Counted from the stretch's first letter, positions 41,632 to 51,154 are shown. The stretch: 64,000 nucleotides of DNA from CAVRXQ01 sp963725215 (GCA_963725215.1 CAVRXQ010000002.1:310001-374000), one strand, 5' to 3'. The notes: generated from the sequence alone by a model not told the origin. Program-made: numbers and translations.

Positions 41632-43137
41632 TTAGCCCTTCGAAAAGAGCAACACTCCAGTAGACGACACGACGACCACTTGACCCGTGTCGGTGAGTTC
41701 GAGCGAGGCACCCGGGTGTCCGCTCGTCCCACTCGCCCAGACGACGTGTCCGGTCCCAGACCGGATCACGAGGTTTCCATCTCTTTGCATGACTACTGAC
41801 GCGCCCAATTTGCCGGCAGTTCGGCTCGACCACAGCACCTCGCCGCCGATCGAATAAAGCACGAGGTTGCCGTCTTGTTGCATGACGAGATGCGAAAGCC
41901 ACGACGATGACGCGAGATACCACCCGGTCTCGAGCCGCTCGTTGGCGAACAGCCGGTTGTCCTTCGAACCAGAACACCAAAGCGGCTCGGTTGCATGTTC
42001 GAGGATCACGTCGCCGTCGGCTTGCACGGACAACCGCGCTCGGCCGTGACCCTCGGTCCCGCTTGACCAGAGCGTCCGACCGTTCACCGTGTAGATGACG
42101 AAGTTGCCGTCGGCCTGCATGACCGCGAACGCGCCTCGGTGGCCCGCCGTCCTGCTCTCCCACAGCGGTCGTCCACTCGAGGTTTCCATGACGAGATTGC
42201 CGTCTGTTTGCATGACGAGAGAGAACTCGTCTCCCGGCGACGCGACCGTCGTGCCGGGAATTAAACGCGTGCCGGACTCGACGGACGTCCCGGCCTCGGT
42301 GGCCGGTCGGCTCCCGCACGATATCGGCGATCCGCTTTCGCCAAGGAGATTGACGAAGGTGTACCCGTGGCTTTGGAAAAACCGGATGACGGTTGGAAGG
42401 GCGGCGACCGTCGCTGGCATCAGAATCGCCTGATTGTGCATCAGCACGACTGGATGGCTGAGCGCACCGCCCTCGGACTCGGCGAGGGAGATGATGCGAT
42501 CGACCCAATACTGCGAGGAGGACCCTCGAGCCTCCCAATCTTCAGTATCGACGTTCCACAGCCACACCGCCATGTGACGCTCGCTCGCGAGCTCGAGGGT
42601 TGTCGCGTCGTAATCGCCATAGGGGGGTCGAAACACACACGGTGAGGTCCCCGAGAGTGACTGCTGCTTCGCGATCACCTCCTCCAGCTCGGATGCCTGG
42701 ACGCGAGAAGAAAGTATCGCCATGTCCGGGTGATCCCAGGTGTGATCGCCGATCAAAAAGCCGTCCGCCGCCTCGGCCCGAACGTCGTCGGGCCATTTCT
42801 CCTCGTTGACGCCGATGTTGAAGAACGTCGCCTGCACACCGAAGGCCTCAAGGATCGAGAGAATGGCGACCGTGCTCGGTCCCGGACCGTCGTCGAAGGT
42901 CAGGGCGACGGTCTTCCCACCACTTGCGACGGCAGGAGCCTGAGAGAGCAAACCGCTCGGAGGCGTCGGGCACGACGTTCCTCCTAGCGCTCGGGTCGAA
43001 CGCTTGCGTTCCCGGACGCCGTGCGACCAAAGATGAGCGGTCGCGCTCACATGAGCCTCGTGAAGTCCCGGCACGAGGAGACTCAAGAGCAGGATTGGGA
43101 CGACTACCCCGCTACGGAGTGAACGCCTCCTCACCAA
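41632..43137 (-). CDS. Secreted polysaccharide deacetylase fused to bulb-type lectin domains
   Basis: A 501-residue protein with a signal peptide (VVVPILLLSLLVPG). It carries a NodB-type deacetylase domain (about 75-265) with TFDDGP (80-85), the metal motif DHTWDHPD (His132, His136), RPPYGDYD and LMHN. From about 295 onward come two bulb-type (GNA-like) lectin domains, with repeats such as MQTDGNLVMET, MQADGNFVIYT, MQQDGNLVLYS and MQRDGNLVIRS. The enzyme probably removes acetyl groups from a cell-wall or extracellular glycan while the lectin part binds mannose-type sugars. The start is a TTG; a GTG follows directly. Confidence 0.9.
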   Translation of the reverse strand: MVRRRSLRSGVVVPILLLSLLVPGLHEAHVSATAHLWSHGVRERKRSTRALGGTSCPTPPSGLLSQAPAVASGGKTVALTFDDGPGPSTVAILSILEAFGVQATFFNIGVNEEKWPDDVRAEAADGFLIGDHTWDHPDMAILSSRVQASELEEVIAKQQSLSGTSPCVFRPPYGDYDATTLELASERHMAVWLWNVDTEDWEARGSSSQYWVDRIISLAESEGGALSHPVVLMHNQAILMPATVAALPTVIRFFQSHGYTFVNLLGESGSPISCGSRPATEAGTSVESGTRLIPGTTVASPGDEFSLVMQTDGNLVMETSSGRPLWESRTAGHRGAFAVMQADGNFVIYTVNGRTLWSSGTEGHGRARLSVQADGDVILEHATEPLWCSGSKDNRLFANERLETGWYLASSSWLSHLVMQQDGNLVLYSIGGEVLWSSRTAGKLGASVVMQRDGNLVIRSGTGHVVWASGTSGHPGASLELTDTGQVVVVSSTGVLLFSKG

Positions 43138-43320
43138 GTCAACGCGCTGAACAACGCCCCGCCCTCCAGCGGTACCCCGCGATCGAGGGGACGTTCGATT
43201 GGTCGAACGCCTCCGTCGGGAAACTCGGTGTGCTTCACAGAGAAGCGGAACGGAGCGCTACACGAAACGAACGGCGGGGATTGAGGAAAACCAGGCATCC
43301 GCATCCGCTGGAGGAGAGTC

Positions 43321-43596
43321 TCACGCGGACCGTCGATGTTCATCGCGGGATCCATCCGAGGGTCGATCGAGTTGATGCACGTTGTTCGACGCTCCGCTTG
43401 CGATCGCTCCGCTTGCGATCGCCTCGTAGTACTCAGCGCGTGTGGTCGCAGTTTCGGCCATCATCCGTTCACTGAACGCCGCACGCCGGGCGGCGTCTTG
43501 AAGCTGCACCGGCGTCCTCAGGACTTCCACGAGCGACCGCGGCTCTGCGACGTGAGCAGCCGCGAAGCGGGCCCTGCTCTCGCGTCGCGAAATCAC
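43321..43596 (-). CDS. Small protein coupled to a 24-aa membrane peptide
   Basis: A 91-residue reading starting with a GTG that overlaps the stop of the preceding small ORF as GTGA. Its core, SLVEVLRTPVQLQDAARRAAF and then SERMMAETATTRAEYYEA, is helical and protein-like. A tandem 15-bp duplication (43391-43420) yields the repeat AIASGAIASGA. I recognise no family. The coupled start supports translation. Confidence 0.4.
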   Translation of the reverse strand: MISRRESRARFAAAHVAEPRSLVEVLRTPVQLQDAARRAAFSERMMAETATTRAEYYEAIASGAIASGASNNVHQLDRPSDGSRDEHRRSA

Positions 43597-43667
43597 GACT
43601 GCACCGAGATGGCAAGCACGACAAGGACCCCGCAGCCCACGATGACGACAAGTGCCGTATGTGTCAT
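43593..43667 (-). CDS. 24-residue single-span membrane peptide
   Basis: ATG at 43665-43667, stop TGA at 43593-43595. The product (MTHTALVVIVGCGVLVV then LAISVQS) is a single hydrophobic helix. GGGAGG lies four bases before the start. It is followed with a four-base overlap by the ORF at 43321-43596. It resembles in size the single-span subunits that stabilise transporters (such as KdpF), but no such transporter is adjacent. Confidence 0.5.
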   Translation of the reverse strand: MTHTALVVIVGCGVLVVLAISVQS

Positions 43668-44414
43668 CGATCCTCCCGTTGCCGTTGTCATCTGCACGCG
43701 CATTCAAAAAGGCGCCAATAGATCTCCGATTCTCCCGATCCACCCCGCCCCGAGGGAGAGTCGAAGGTCACCTCATTGCAGGCAAGTCTCCGACGATCAC
43801 TGACGGCGCAGGAGTCGCAGGCGCAACGGTTCTCCCGACAGGTGAATCGCGCAGAGATGAGCCATCGACTCCTCGCGCGAAGCACGCGTCGCGGCTTTCG
43901 CGGACGGAGCGCGTCGATCCCGAAGGCGCTGAATTCATCCAGGCGCTCGCGTGCAATTTTCATCTGACCGCCAGTCGCGCGCGGCGCGGGACGGAGCTGT
44001 ACCCAAGAACGGGACAAGCCAGCATTCACCCGCGCCGTCGATCGAGCAAACGGAGGAAAGAGTTGGTGGCGCACGGGACTACATGCCTTCTTCGGGACCA
44101 TGTGCCCTATCACGCCCGCCACGTCCGAGGCGAAATGGAATGCATCTTCGCTCGGGCGGTCGGCCCGTCGGGGCGAGGTTGACGTTCGCGGAAGGAGCGC
44201 GATGAGGCATCGACCCGAGCAACGCGACATCGAGGTGCCCTCCTATCTCTTGGCTTCCGCCCTCGGCGAGCTGCGCCTCGATCCGCTTCTGTCGTCGGCA
44301 GCCGAAGTTATTTCCACCGCGAACGCGGCGAGAGGTCCCCAGCCCGGGAGCGCTGCACTCCGAGTATCGGTGTCCACCCGCAAGAGCGCGGCCGCTTAGG
44401 GTCTCCGGCACCTG
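43668..44414. other. Gene-poor stretch
   Basis: About 750 bases. Open frames exist on both strands but none has protein-like features or a ribosome site. No repeat or hairpin of note. The promoter of the MFS gene must be at its right end. Confidence 0.35.
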
Positions 44415-46298
44415 ATGGTGGCGCGTTCAGCTCCTGCCGCCGGGCGAGACGGCACCAACGAGAAGGAAGCGTCGCAACCGTTCGGAGCAATTTCGCAACT
44501 GCCGCGACAAACGAGCGCTCCGCCTTCGAAGGGCGTCGTGGGGCCTCGGTACAAGTGGGTCATGCTCTCCAACACGACGATCGGCGTTCTGCTCGCGTCG
44601 CTCAACGGAACAAGCCTGATGATCGCGTTGCCGGTCATCTTCCGGGGAATCAAGTTGAACCCGCTCGATCCGGCGAACTTCCCATACCTGTTGTGGATCC
44701 TGATGGGCTACATGCTCGTCATGGCGGCAGTCGTCGTCACCGTCGGCCGCATCGGCGACATGTTCGGCCGGGTGAAGATGTACAACCTCGGCTTTGCCTG
44801 GTTCACTGCGGCGGCGGTCCTCCTATCGGTCGTGTGGAGCCACGGCTCCACCGGCGCGATCGAACTCATCGTCTTGCGGATGATCCAAGCGGTCGGCGGC
44901 GCCCTGTTGATGGCGAACTCGGCCGCGATCATCACCGACGCCTTCCCCTCCGAGCAGCTCGGCTTGGCCCTCGGGACGAACATGATCGCGATGATGTTGG
45001 GCTCGTTCCTCGGCATCCTCGCCGGCGGCCTCCTCTCCGAGATCGGTTGGCGCTGGGTCTTCCTCGCCAACGTGCCGATCGGCGTCTTCGGAACGGTCTG
45101 GGCTTACCTCAAGTTGAAAGAGATCGGGATCCGCATCCCGGCGAGGGTCGACTGGCTCGGCAACCTCTCCTTCGCCGGTGGCCTCGCGATGATTCTCACC
45201 GGGATCACCTACAGCCTCGAGCCGTACGGCCACGCCCTCACCGGTTGGGGCAACCCCTTCGTCCTGGCGATGATCGGCGGTGGGCTCGTCCTTCTCGTCG
45301 TCTTCCTCGTCGTCGAGGCGAACGTCAAGGCACCGATGTTCCGCCTCTCGTTATTTCGCATCCGCCCGTTCTGGGCGGGCAATCTTGCCCAGTTCTTGGG
45401 AGCGGTCGGCCGAGGAGGCTTCCAGTTCATGCTGATGATCTGGTTCCAAGGGATCTGGCTGCCCGAGCACGGCTACGACTTCAAGGTCACGCCGTTATGG
45501 GCTGGCATCTACATGATCCCCTGGATGCTCGGCTTCGTCGTGACCGGGCCGGTGTCCGGGATGCTTTCCGATCGCTTCGGGGCGCGTCCGTTCGCGACGG
45601 GCGGGATGCTGCTGTCCGCGGCGACGTTCGCGACGATGATCGCGTTTCCGGCAGAATTCTCCTACTGGCCGTTCGCCGCGGTGCTGTTCCTTTCGGGGGT
45701 CGCGAACGGGCTATTCGCCTCACCGAACACTTCGTCGATCATGAACTCGGTCCCGGCTCGGCACCGTGGCGCGGCTTCGGGGATGCGCGTCACCTTCGCA
45801 AACGCCGGGATGCCTCTCTCGATGGGGCTCTTTTTTACGCTCCTCGTCGTCGGTCTCAACGGCTCGGTCCCCCACGCTCTGTTGTCCGGACTCGTCGCGC
45901 ACGGAGTGCCGAGTGGTGTCGCGGCCCGGCTCGCGAGGACTCCTCCACTCGGCTATCTCTTCGCCGCGTTCTTGGGCTACAACCCGCTGAAAAGCCTTCT
46001 CGGCAACGGTGTGCTCTCCCACCTCGCACCGGGGCAGGCGAGCGCGATCACGAGTCGCGCCTTCTTTCCTGCACTGATCGGCTCGTCGTTCAAGCACGCG
46101 CTCGTCTTGATTCTCGTCTTCGCCGTCGTGATGAGCCTCATCGCCGCCGTCGCCTCGGCGCTGCGCGGGGCGAAGTACATCCATCAGGACGAAGAGTCAC
46201 GCGCCCAGAAGACTGCGCTTGCTGGCGACGGCGAGGGTCTCGCCGCAGTCAACCATCCCGAGCTTCGACCCGATCGAGGCGATGTCGGAGCAGCCTGA
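44415..46298 (+). CDS. MFS drug exporter, DHA2 (14-spanner) family
   Basis: A 627-residue membrane protein with about 14 hydrophobic segments, the length of the DHA2/EmrB-QacA group. Motifs include ASLNGTSLMIALPVI in helix 1 (the D of the usual LD-x-TIV is N), GRIGDMFGRVKMYNLG (motif A between helices 2 and 3) and RMIQAVGGALLMANS (motif B). Helix 5 has GSFLGILAGGLL (motif C, drug exporters). The N-terminal 45 residues are polar and extra. The substrate is unknown. A terminator follows. Confidence 0.9.
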   Translation: MVARSAPAAGRDGTNEKEASQPFGAISQLPRQTSAPPSKGVVGPRYKWVMLSNTTIGVLLASLNGTSLMIALPVIFRGIKLNPLDPANFPYLLWILMGYMLVMAAVVVTVGRIGDMFGRVKMYNLGFAWFTAAAVLLSVVWSHGSTGAIELIVLRMIQAVGGALLMANSAAIITDAFPSEQLGLALGTNMIAMMLGSFLGILAGGLLSEIGWRWVFLANVPIGVFGTVWAYLKLKEIGIRIPARVDWLGNLSFAGGLAMILTGITYSLEPYGHALTGWGNPFVLAMIGGGLVLLVVFLVVEANVKAPMFRLSLFRIRPFWAGNLAQFLGAVGRGGFQFMLMIWFQGIWLPEHGYDFKVTPLWAGIYMIPWMLGFVVTGPVSGMLSDRFGARPFATGGMLLSAATFATMIAFPAEFSYWPFAAVLFLSGVANGLFASPNTSSIMNSVPARHRGAASGMRVTFANAGMPLSMGLFFTLLVVGLNGSVPHALLSGLVAHGVPSGVAARLARTPPLGYLFAAFLGYNPLKSLLGNGVLSHLAPGQASAITSRAFFPALIGSSFKHALVLILVFAVVMSLIAAVASALRGAKYIHQDEESRAQKTALAGDGEGLAAVNHPELRPDRGDVGAA

Positions 46299-46644
46299 AG
46301 GGACGTTACCCAGAGATCCCAGAGATGATCGGGGGCGTCGAAGAGGTGACCGCACGGCAGCATTCGGCGCATCGGACCCGACGGACGTCATGCGCCCCGT
46401 CGGTTTTTTGCTCGCCTCATTGAGCCTCGTCGGGCTTGGAGCGATCTCATCGGATTGCTTGCGCCCTTACGTTTGTTTTCAGTCGAACGACGCCCTGGAG
46501 CGCATCCTCGGTTCGGTGCAACAGGAGACCGTTGCGGTCCGTACCCGACCCCTCCGAGCGGTCCGCTCTCTTGGGCCGCGGCCTTCCCAAGTGGCGGGTC
46601 GTTCGACCCTTGGCGGGCGATCGACGGTTACCCATGCTGGCGCG
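46299..46644. other. Intergenic region with terminator
   Basis: About 345 bases between the MFS gene and the exporter operon. It holds the terminator at 46378-46409; beyond it the promoter of the ABC genes is expected. The ABC frame stays open upstream of 46645 but without protein-like features. Confidence 0.4.
46378..46409 (+). terminator. Rho-independent terminator after the MFS gene
   Basis: Stem ccgacgg (46378-46384) with ccgtcgg (46397-46403), followed by six T (46404-46409). It lies 80 bases beyond the MFS stop. Confidence 0.75.
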
Positions 46645-47673
46645 ATGAGCTCGGTCTTGACGGTTGCACCTAAGCGGAGCTCACCGGGCGACTCTCGAGC
46701 CCGTCCCTCTGCCGTGGAGGTGTCCCACCTCTCCAAGCACTACGGCGACGTCGAGGCGGTCAAGGACATCTCGTTCGATGTTCTCCGCGGTGAGATCTTC
46801 GCCTTCTTGGGACCGAACGGCGCCGGAAAGTCCACGACGATCAAGATGCTTTGCACCCTCGCCACACCGACCTCGGGAACTGCAGTCGTCGACGGCTTCG
46901 ACGCGGTGCGCCAGCCCCGGGCCGTCCGGCGCCACATCGGGCTCGTCTTTCAGGAACAGACCCTCGACGACCAGCTGACCGCCGAGGAGAACCTTCGCTT
47001 TCACGCTGTCTTGTACCGCGTCCCCCACGACGAGGTGGAGGAAAGGATCGACCGAGTGCTTCGCCTGGTCGCGCTCGAGGATCGAAAGAAGGACTTGATC
47101 TCAACCTTCTCAGGCGGGATGGCCCGGCGCCTCGAGATCGCCCGGGGAATGCTGCACACGCCGGCGGTGCTCTTCCTCGACGAGCCGACCGTTGGCCTTG
47201 ACCCCCAGACCCGGGCGCTCATGTGGGATGACGTGATCCGTCTTCGCGAAGAGGAGGGTGTGACGATCTTCCTTACGACCCACTACATGGAGGAAGCCGA
47301 GTACGCCGATCGCATCGCCATCATCGACCACGGTTCGATCGTCGCCTTGGACACCCCCGACTCCCTCAAACGCCTTGTCGGGGCGGACACCGTCGAGCTC
47401 ACGACGGCCGACGACGAAACCGCCAAGGACCACCTCACCGCCAGCGGCTTCCGGGTGAGCTCCGGCGACGGTGCCGTCATTGTCTTCGCCGCGGACGGAG
47501 AGGCGCAGGTCGCGCGGCTCATCGAGGTGGCCGGTGTCCCGGTGAGCAAAGTCCATGTCCACCGCCCGACTCTCGACGACGTGTTCTTGCACTTCACCGG
47601 GCGCCAGATCCGGGAGGACCACGCGGAGCCCGTCATGTCGATGCGCATGCGGGCAAGGTCGCGTCGTCGTTAG
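46645..47673 (+). CDS. ABC exporter ATP-binding subunit (daunorubicin-resistance DrrA type)
   Basis: A 342-residue ATPase: Walker A GPNGAGKST (57-65), signature TFSGGMARRLEIARGM, Walker B LFLDEPTVGLD, H-loop TTHYMEEAEYADR. The C-terminal domain ends in RPTLDDVFLHFTG, the DrrA landmark. The ATG at 46645 precedes a short polar leader and the SHLSKHYGD opening. The permease gene begins nine bases after its stop. Exports an unknown, probably hydrophobic, compound. Confidence 0.92.
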   Translation: MSSVLTVAPKRSSPGDSRARPSAVEVSHLSKHYGDVEAVKDISFDVLRGEIFAFLGPNGAGKSTTIKMLCTLATPTSGTAVVDGFDAVRQPRAVRRHIGLVFQEQTLDDQLTAEENLRFHAVLYRVPHDEVEERIDRVLRLVALEDRKKDLISTFSGGMARRLEIARGMLHTPAVLFLDEPTVGLDPQTRALMWDDVIRLREEEGVTIFLTTHYMEEAEYADRIAIIDHGSIVALDTPDSLKRLVGADTVELTTADDETAKDHLTASGFRVSSGDGAVIVFAADGEAQVARLIEVAGVPVSKVHVHRPTLDDVFLHFTGRQIREDHAEPVMSMRMRARSRRR

Positions 47674-47681
47674 GAGAGCGA

Positions 47682-48548
47682 ATGTCCACTATCGAGCTTG
47701 CCGCCAATCCGCTGCCACTCGCCGACGAGCGCGGCGACTTGGCAGGCGAGCTCCGCACGATCGGCATGGTGTGGGAGCGCGAGCTAATCCGCTTCGTCCG
47801 CACCAGGGCGCGGATCCTCTCGAGCTTCATGCAGCCAATCCTGTTCCTCTTCGTCCTCGGTTACGGGATGTCGACCCTCGTCGGCACGACGGGCGGATTC
47901 GATTTCAAGAAATTCGTCTTCCCGGGGATCGTCGCGATGTCTGTGGTGATGACGGCGATGTTCTCGGCGATCTCGATCGTCTGGGACCGCGAGTTTGGCT
48001 TCCTTCGCGAAATGGTCGTCGCCCCGGTCAGCCGCGCGTCGCTCGTGATCGGAAAGACCTTCGGTGGCGCGAGCGTCGCGACCGCCCAAGGCACGATCAT
48101 GTTGGTGCTGGCGCCGCTGATCGGGGTCCATCTGACGGCGCTCTTGGTGGTGACGGTGATCGGGCTCGAGATGCTGATGGCCGTGGCGATGACGACCTTT
48201 GGGGTGTTCATCGCCAGTCGCATCCAGAAGATCGAAGGCTTCCAGGTCGTCATGCAGCTCTTGTTGTTCCCGATGCTCTTCTTATCGGGCGCCCTCTTCC
48301 CCCTGAAGGGCCTGCCGGCCTGGCTCGCCGTGATCACCAGGCTCAATCCGCTCACCTATGCGGTGGATCCCCTTCGCCACGTCGTCTTCGCCGCTCAGCA
48401 CATGCCGCCTGCGGCCGCAGCACGGTTCTCCACCGGAGTGAGCCTGTTTGGTTACACGTTGCCGCTCGGAGTCGAGATCGGGTTCGTCTGCGTCTTCGCC
48501 GCCCTCTTCCTCGTGTTGGCAGTCGCAGGGTTCGGGAAGCCCGAATGA
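47682..48548 (+). CDS. ABC-2 exporter permease (DrrB type)
   Basis: A 288-residue permease. About 30 polar residues precede the WERELIRFVRTRARILSSFMQPILFL entry helix; six hydrophobic segments follow. The ABC-2 signature region MLFLSGALFPLKGLPAWL lies near 196-213, followed by RLNPLTYAVDPLRHV. AGGAGAG precedes the ATG. It is second in the exporter operon; its stop overlaps a 24-codon ORF (ATGA). Confidence 0.92.
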   Translation: MSTIELAANPLPLADERGDLAGELRTIGMVWERELIRFVRTRARILSSFMQPILFLFVLGYGMSTLVGTTGGFDFKKFVFPGIVAMSVVMTAMFSAISIVWDREFGFLREMVVAPVSRASLVIGKTFGGASVATAQGTIMLVLAPLIGVHLTALLVVTVIGLEMLMAVAMTTFGVFIASRIQKIEGFQVVMQLLLFPMLFLSGALFPLKGLPAWLAVITRLNPLTYAVDPLRHVVFAAQHMPPAAAARFSTGVSLFGYTLPLGVEIGFVCVFAALFLVLAVAGFGKPE

Positions 48549-48619
48549 CCGCGACAAGCCCAGAGACTCAGTCGCGGATGCGGCTGGCTTACCGGTACGT
48601 GGAGGTGGACGACCGATGA
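48545..48619 (+). CDS. 24-codon ORF coupled to both neighbours
   Basis: Starts at an ATG overlapping the permease stop (ATGA, 48545-48548) and ends at a TGA overlapping the CBS-BON start (ATGA, 48616-48619). The product (opening MTATSPETQSRMRLAYRY) is short and polar. The ggaggtgga inside it is the ribosome site of the next gene. Its main role may be to couple translation; a stable peptide is unproven. Confidence 0.45.
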   Translation: MTATSPETQSRMRLAYRYVEVDDR

Positions 48620-49308
48620 AGGTCAAAGAGGTCATGACTCCCGAGGTGGTCACGGTCGGACCGCAGATGCCGCTCAAGGAGATCATCGATTGCATGGTGC
48701 GCTCCGAGGTGAGCTGCCTACCGGTGGTTGATCAGAACCGATCACTCGTCGGGATCATCACGGAAGCCGACCTCATATCTAAGGAGGCCTACGGGACCAC
48801 ACGGCGCCGGGCGCTCGCCCTTTTCGGTGATGTGCTGTCCAAGCGGGATCACCCATGGGTGGCCAAGGCAGCTGGTGTCCGTGCCGCGGACGTCATGACG
48901 AGAGACGTGGTTGTCTGCCGACCGACGGATGACATCCGATCGGTGGCGAAACGCATGCTCGAGCAGCGGGTCAAGCGCATTCCTGTCATGGAGGACGGCC
49001 GACTGGTCGGCATCGTCTCCAGACATGACGTCTTGGCGCTGCTCGACAGGCCGGATGAACTCATCACCCGTGACGTCGCAAGGGCTCTAGTCCACGACCC
49101 TGACCGACCTGACGACCACCACGTCCAGTTCTCGGTTCGCGACGGCATCGTCACGTTGATCGGTGACGTCCGCTACGCGTGGGACGAGCCCGTCGTCGTT
49201 TCCATCGTCCGGGGCGTCCCTGGGGTGATTGACGTAGATAGTCGCCTGCACCATCGTGAACCGAAGCCTCGCTCTCCGTACGGGGGATGGGTTCTCGGCC
49301 CACGGTGA
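48616..49308 (+). CDS. CBS-pair plus BON domain protein
   Basis: A 230-residue protein. CBS 1 (about 6-60: VKEVMTPEVVTVGP, VSCLPVVDQNRSLVGIITEADL) and CBS 2 (about 88-142: AADVMTRDVVVCRP, VKRIPVMEDGRLVGIVSRHDVL) form a pair that usually binds adenosine nucleotides. A BON domain follows (about 155-215: VQFSVRDGIVTLIGDVRY). GGAGG lies ten bases upstream of the ATG. The domain set is common in actinobacterial stress loci; the target is unknown. It is transcribed with the exporter genes. Confidence 0.9.
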   Translation: MKVKEVMTPEVVTVGPQMPLKEIIDCMVRSEVSCLPVVDQNRSLVGIITEADLISKEAYGTTRRRALALFGDVLSKRDHPWVAKAAGVRAADVMTRDVVVCRPTDDIRSVAKRMLEQRVKRIPVMEDGRLVGIVSRHDVLALLDRPDELITRDVARALVHDPDRPDDHHVQFSVRDGIVTLIGDVRYAWDEPVVVSIVRGVPGVIDVDSRLHHREPKPRSPYGGWVLGPR

Positions 49309-49592
49309 CGGATTGCGCTCTTCTTGTTGGAGCCGGTCGATGTCGGGCAGCCGACCGACGCGATTGCAGAATTACGCGGATGCTGCGCGACAGACAAGGG
49401 TTGTCGCTTCGGTGGTGCCGCGGCCTCCAGCCACCTAGATGAAACCCTTCTTCGCTCGCCGCGGCGCCAACACCCGACATCTCGAATTCGATCGATTCCA
49501 CATGCCGCCGAGAGCGCGCTGACGATCGACCAAATCCTGATCAGTGACGTTTGCCTCTCGCGCGGCTCAAGGCGCCGAGTCATGTTCGGTGT
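49309..49592. other. Intergenic region
   Basis: About 285 bases with nothing recognised. Confidence 0.3.
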
Positions 49593-50384
49593 ATGGGTGT
49601 TCGTGGTGTGCTCGCAGCGATTTGGCCACGTGGGGGCATCGCCGCGTCGATTCGCAGCGCGGTAATCGTGGCGATCGGCCTCGCGACCTTGGCGTACGCA
49701 GTCGCTTCCACCGCCGATGCCGCAGCGCGACACTCGACGTCGAGTCCGCGCTTCGAGGTGGCCGCGAGAACCCAATACGCGCGCCACGCACCATTGCTAG
49801 GGCCGGGCGCGTCCGGTCCGAAGGTTCTCGCCCTACAGAGGCGGCTGGTTGCGCTCCACTACTGGTTGGGCCGAGCGAACGGGTACTTCGGAGACTCCAC
49901 CGAGCAAGCCGTCTACGCGCTGCAGAAGGCGGCTGGACTGGCGCGCGACGGAATCGTCGGACCGAAAACACAGGCCGCGCTGGCCGAGGGCGTCGAGCCG
50001 CACCCTCGGTTCGCTCCTGGCTACCTCGTCGAGGTCGATCTCCAAGACGACATCTTGATGTTCGTCAGGAGTGGAAAGCTCGATTGGGCGCTCAACACCT
50101 CCACGGGCGGCGCCTACACCTACTGCGAGGGCGGGAGCTGCGCCGTCGCCGAAACACCCGTCGGGCTCTTCCGCGTCTACTCGCAGGTGAACGGCCTCGT
50201 CACCGATCCACTCGGTCAACTATGGCGCCCGAAATACTTCGACGCCGGTTTTGCCTTCCACGGCGACTCCTATGTCCCCCCTGAGCCGGTCTCGCACGGC
50301 TGTGTTCGCGTCAGCAACGAAGCGATCGACTGGGTCTGGGCGGCCAACATGGCCCCGATCGGGACAAGGATCTGGGTCTTCTAA
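49593..50384 (+). CDS. L,D-transpeptidase (YkuD) with peptidoglycan-binding domain
   Basis: A 263-residue exported protein. The signal or anchor helix (SAVIVAIGLATLAYAVAST) is at 22-40. A PG_binding_1 domain follows at about 70-133 (VLALQRRLVALHYWLG, GYFGDSTEQAVYALQ, GIVGPKTQAAL). The YkuD domain (about 143-263) ends with the catalytic motif SHGCVRVSN (His235, Cys237) plus the upstream FHGD histidine. It forms 3-3 crosslinks in peptidoglycan or attaches proteins. The Cys in the CEGGSC loop could form a disulfide. The ATG at 49593 has only a weak ribosome site. Confidence 0.9.
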   Translation: MGVRGVLAAIWPRGGIAASIRSAVIVAIGLATLAYAVASTADAAARHSTSSPRFEVAARTQYARHAPLLGPGASGPKVLALQRRLVALHYWLGRANGYFGDSTEQAVYALQKAAGLARDGIVGPKTQAALAEGVEPHPRFAPGYLVEVDLQDDILMFVRSGKLDWALNTSTGGAYTYCEGGSCAVAETPVGLFRVYSQVNGLVTDPLGQLWRPKYFDAGFAFHGDSYVPPEPVSHGCVRVSNEAIDWVWAANMAPIGTRIWVF

Positions 50385-50707
50385 GGAAATCGCGCCCCCT
50401 TGAAGCAGAACGCGTGGCCGAGAAACCATTCCGCGTCGTTAGCACGGACAAACGGTTCGAGAGATTCGAGGAGCGATGACGCTCGTTCTACGGTCAAGCG
50501 AGCGCTGACGTCTACCCGCCTACTTCCTTTCGGCCCTGTCGCCGGACAGGCGCGCCATGCAGGATTGTTGCGTTTCCATTCCCGAATACGAGGTGGACAC
50601 GTGAGACGCGAGCGTCACGACGTTGCGCTGCCCAGAATCCCGCAGATGCGCGGCTCGACGTGCCGGCGAGCGGCCGTCACTGCAGCGAGAACCCTTCTCC
50701 GAGCGAG
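50385..50707. other. Intergenic region
   Basis: About 320 bases. The Usp frame is open upstream to 50660 but without features. Nothing else recognised. Confidence 0.3.
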
Positions 50708-51154
50708 ATGGCACGCGTGACCAATCACGAAACGAGCAGGCCGGTCATCGTCGTGGGCGTTGATGGTTCATCGCAGAGCCTGGAGGCCCTCCACTGGGCT
50801 TCGCAGTACGCCTCGCTCTGTGGGGGTGAGTTGCGCGCTGTGATCGTGTGGGAACATCTCGCCGGATTCGGCTACTTCGCGGAAAACGGAGAGAGACTCG
50901 AGCGCGAAGCTCGCCATACTCTCGAACGAAGCATCCAAAAGGCATTCGGCCGCTCTCACGCAATCCCAGTCGAGATGAGGGTCGTGCGTGGCAATCCGAC
51001 GCCGGTGCTCATCGCCGAGTCGGCCGACGCACAGTTATTGGTAGTCGGTCATCGCGGCTATGGGGGTTTTGCTGGTCTGCTGCTTGGTTCGGTAGGCGAG
51101 AACTGCGTCCGTCACGCGACGTGCTCGGTGGTGGTCGCCCGAGAAAAGAGTTAG
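50708..51154 (+). CDS. Universal stress protein (UspA family)
   Basis: A 148-residue Usp: PVIVVGVDGSSQSLEALHWA at the start (with the VDGS step) and the ATP-binding pattern VVGHRGYGGFAGLLLGSVGENCVRHA (G-x2-G-x9-GS) near 112-136. The last strand is CSVVVARE. This is the most canonical Usp in the window. It is a single gene upstream of the V-ATPase operon; the Shine-Dalgarno (GAGCGAG) is modest. Confidence 0.92.
   Translation: MARVTNHETSRPVIVVGVDGSSQSLEALHWASQYASLCGGELRAVIVWEHLAGFGYFAENGERLEREARHTLERSIQKAFGRSHAIPVEMRVVRGNPTPVLIAESADAQLLVVGHRGYGGFAGLLLGSVGENCVRHATCSVVVAREKS

Noticed and set aside
44555..46423. 622-codon second frame across the MFS gene
   Set aside because: Same strand but other frame; Arg/Pro/His-rich translation with no membrane segments, while the MFS frame has about fourteen.
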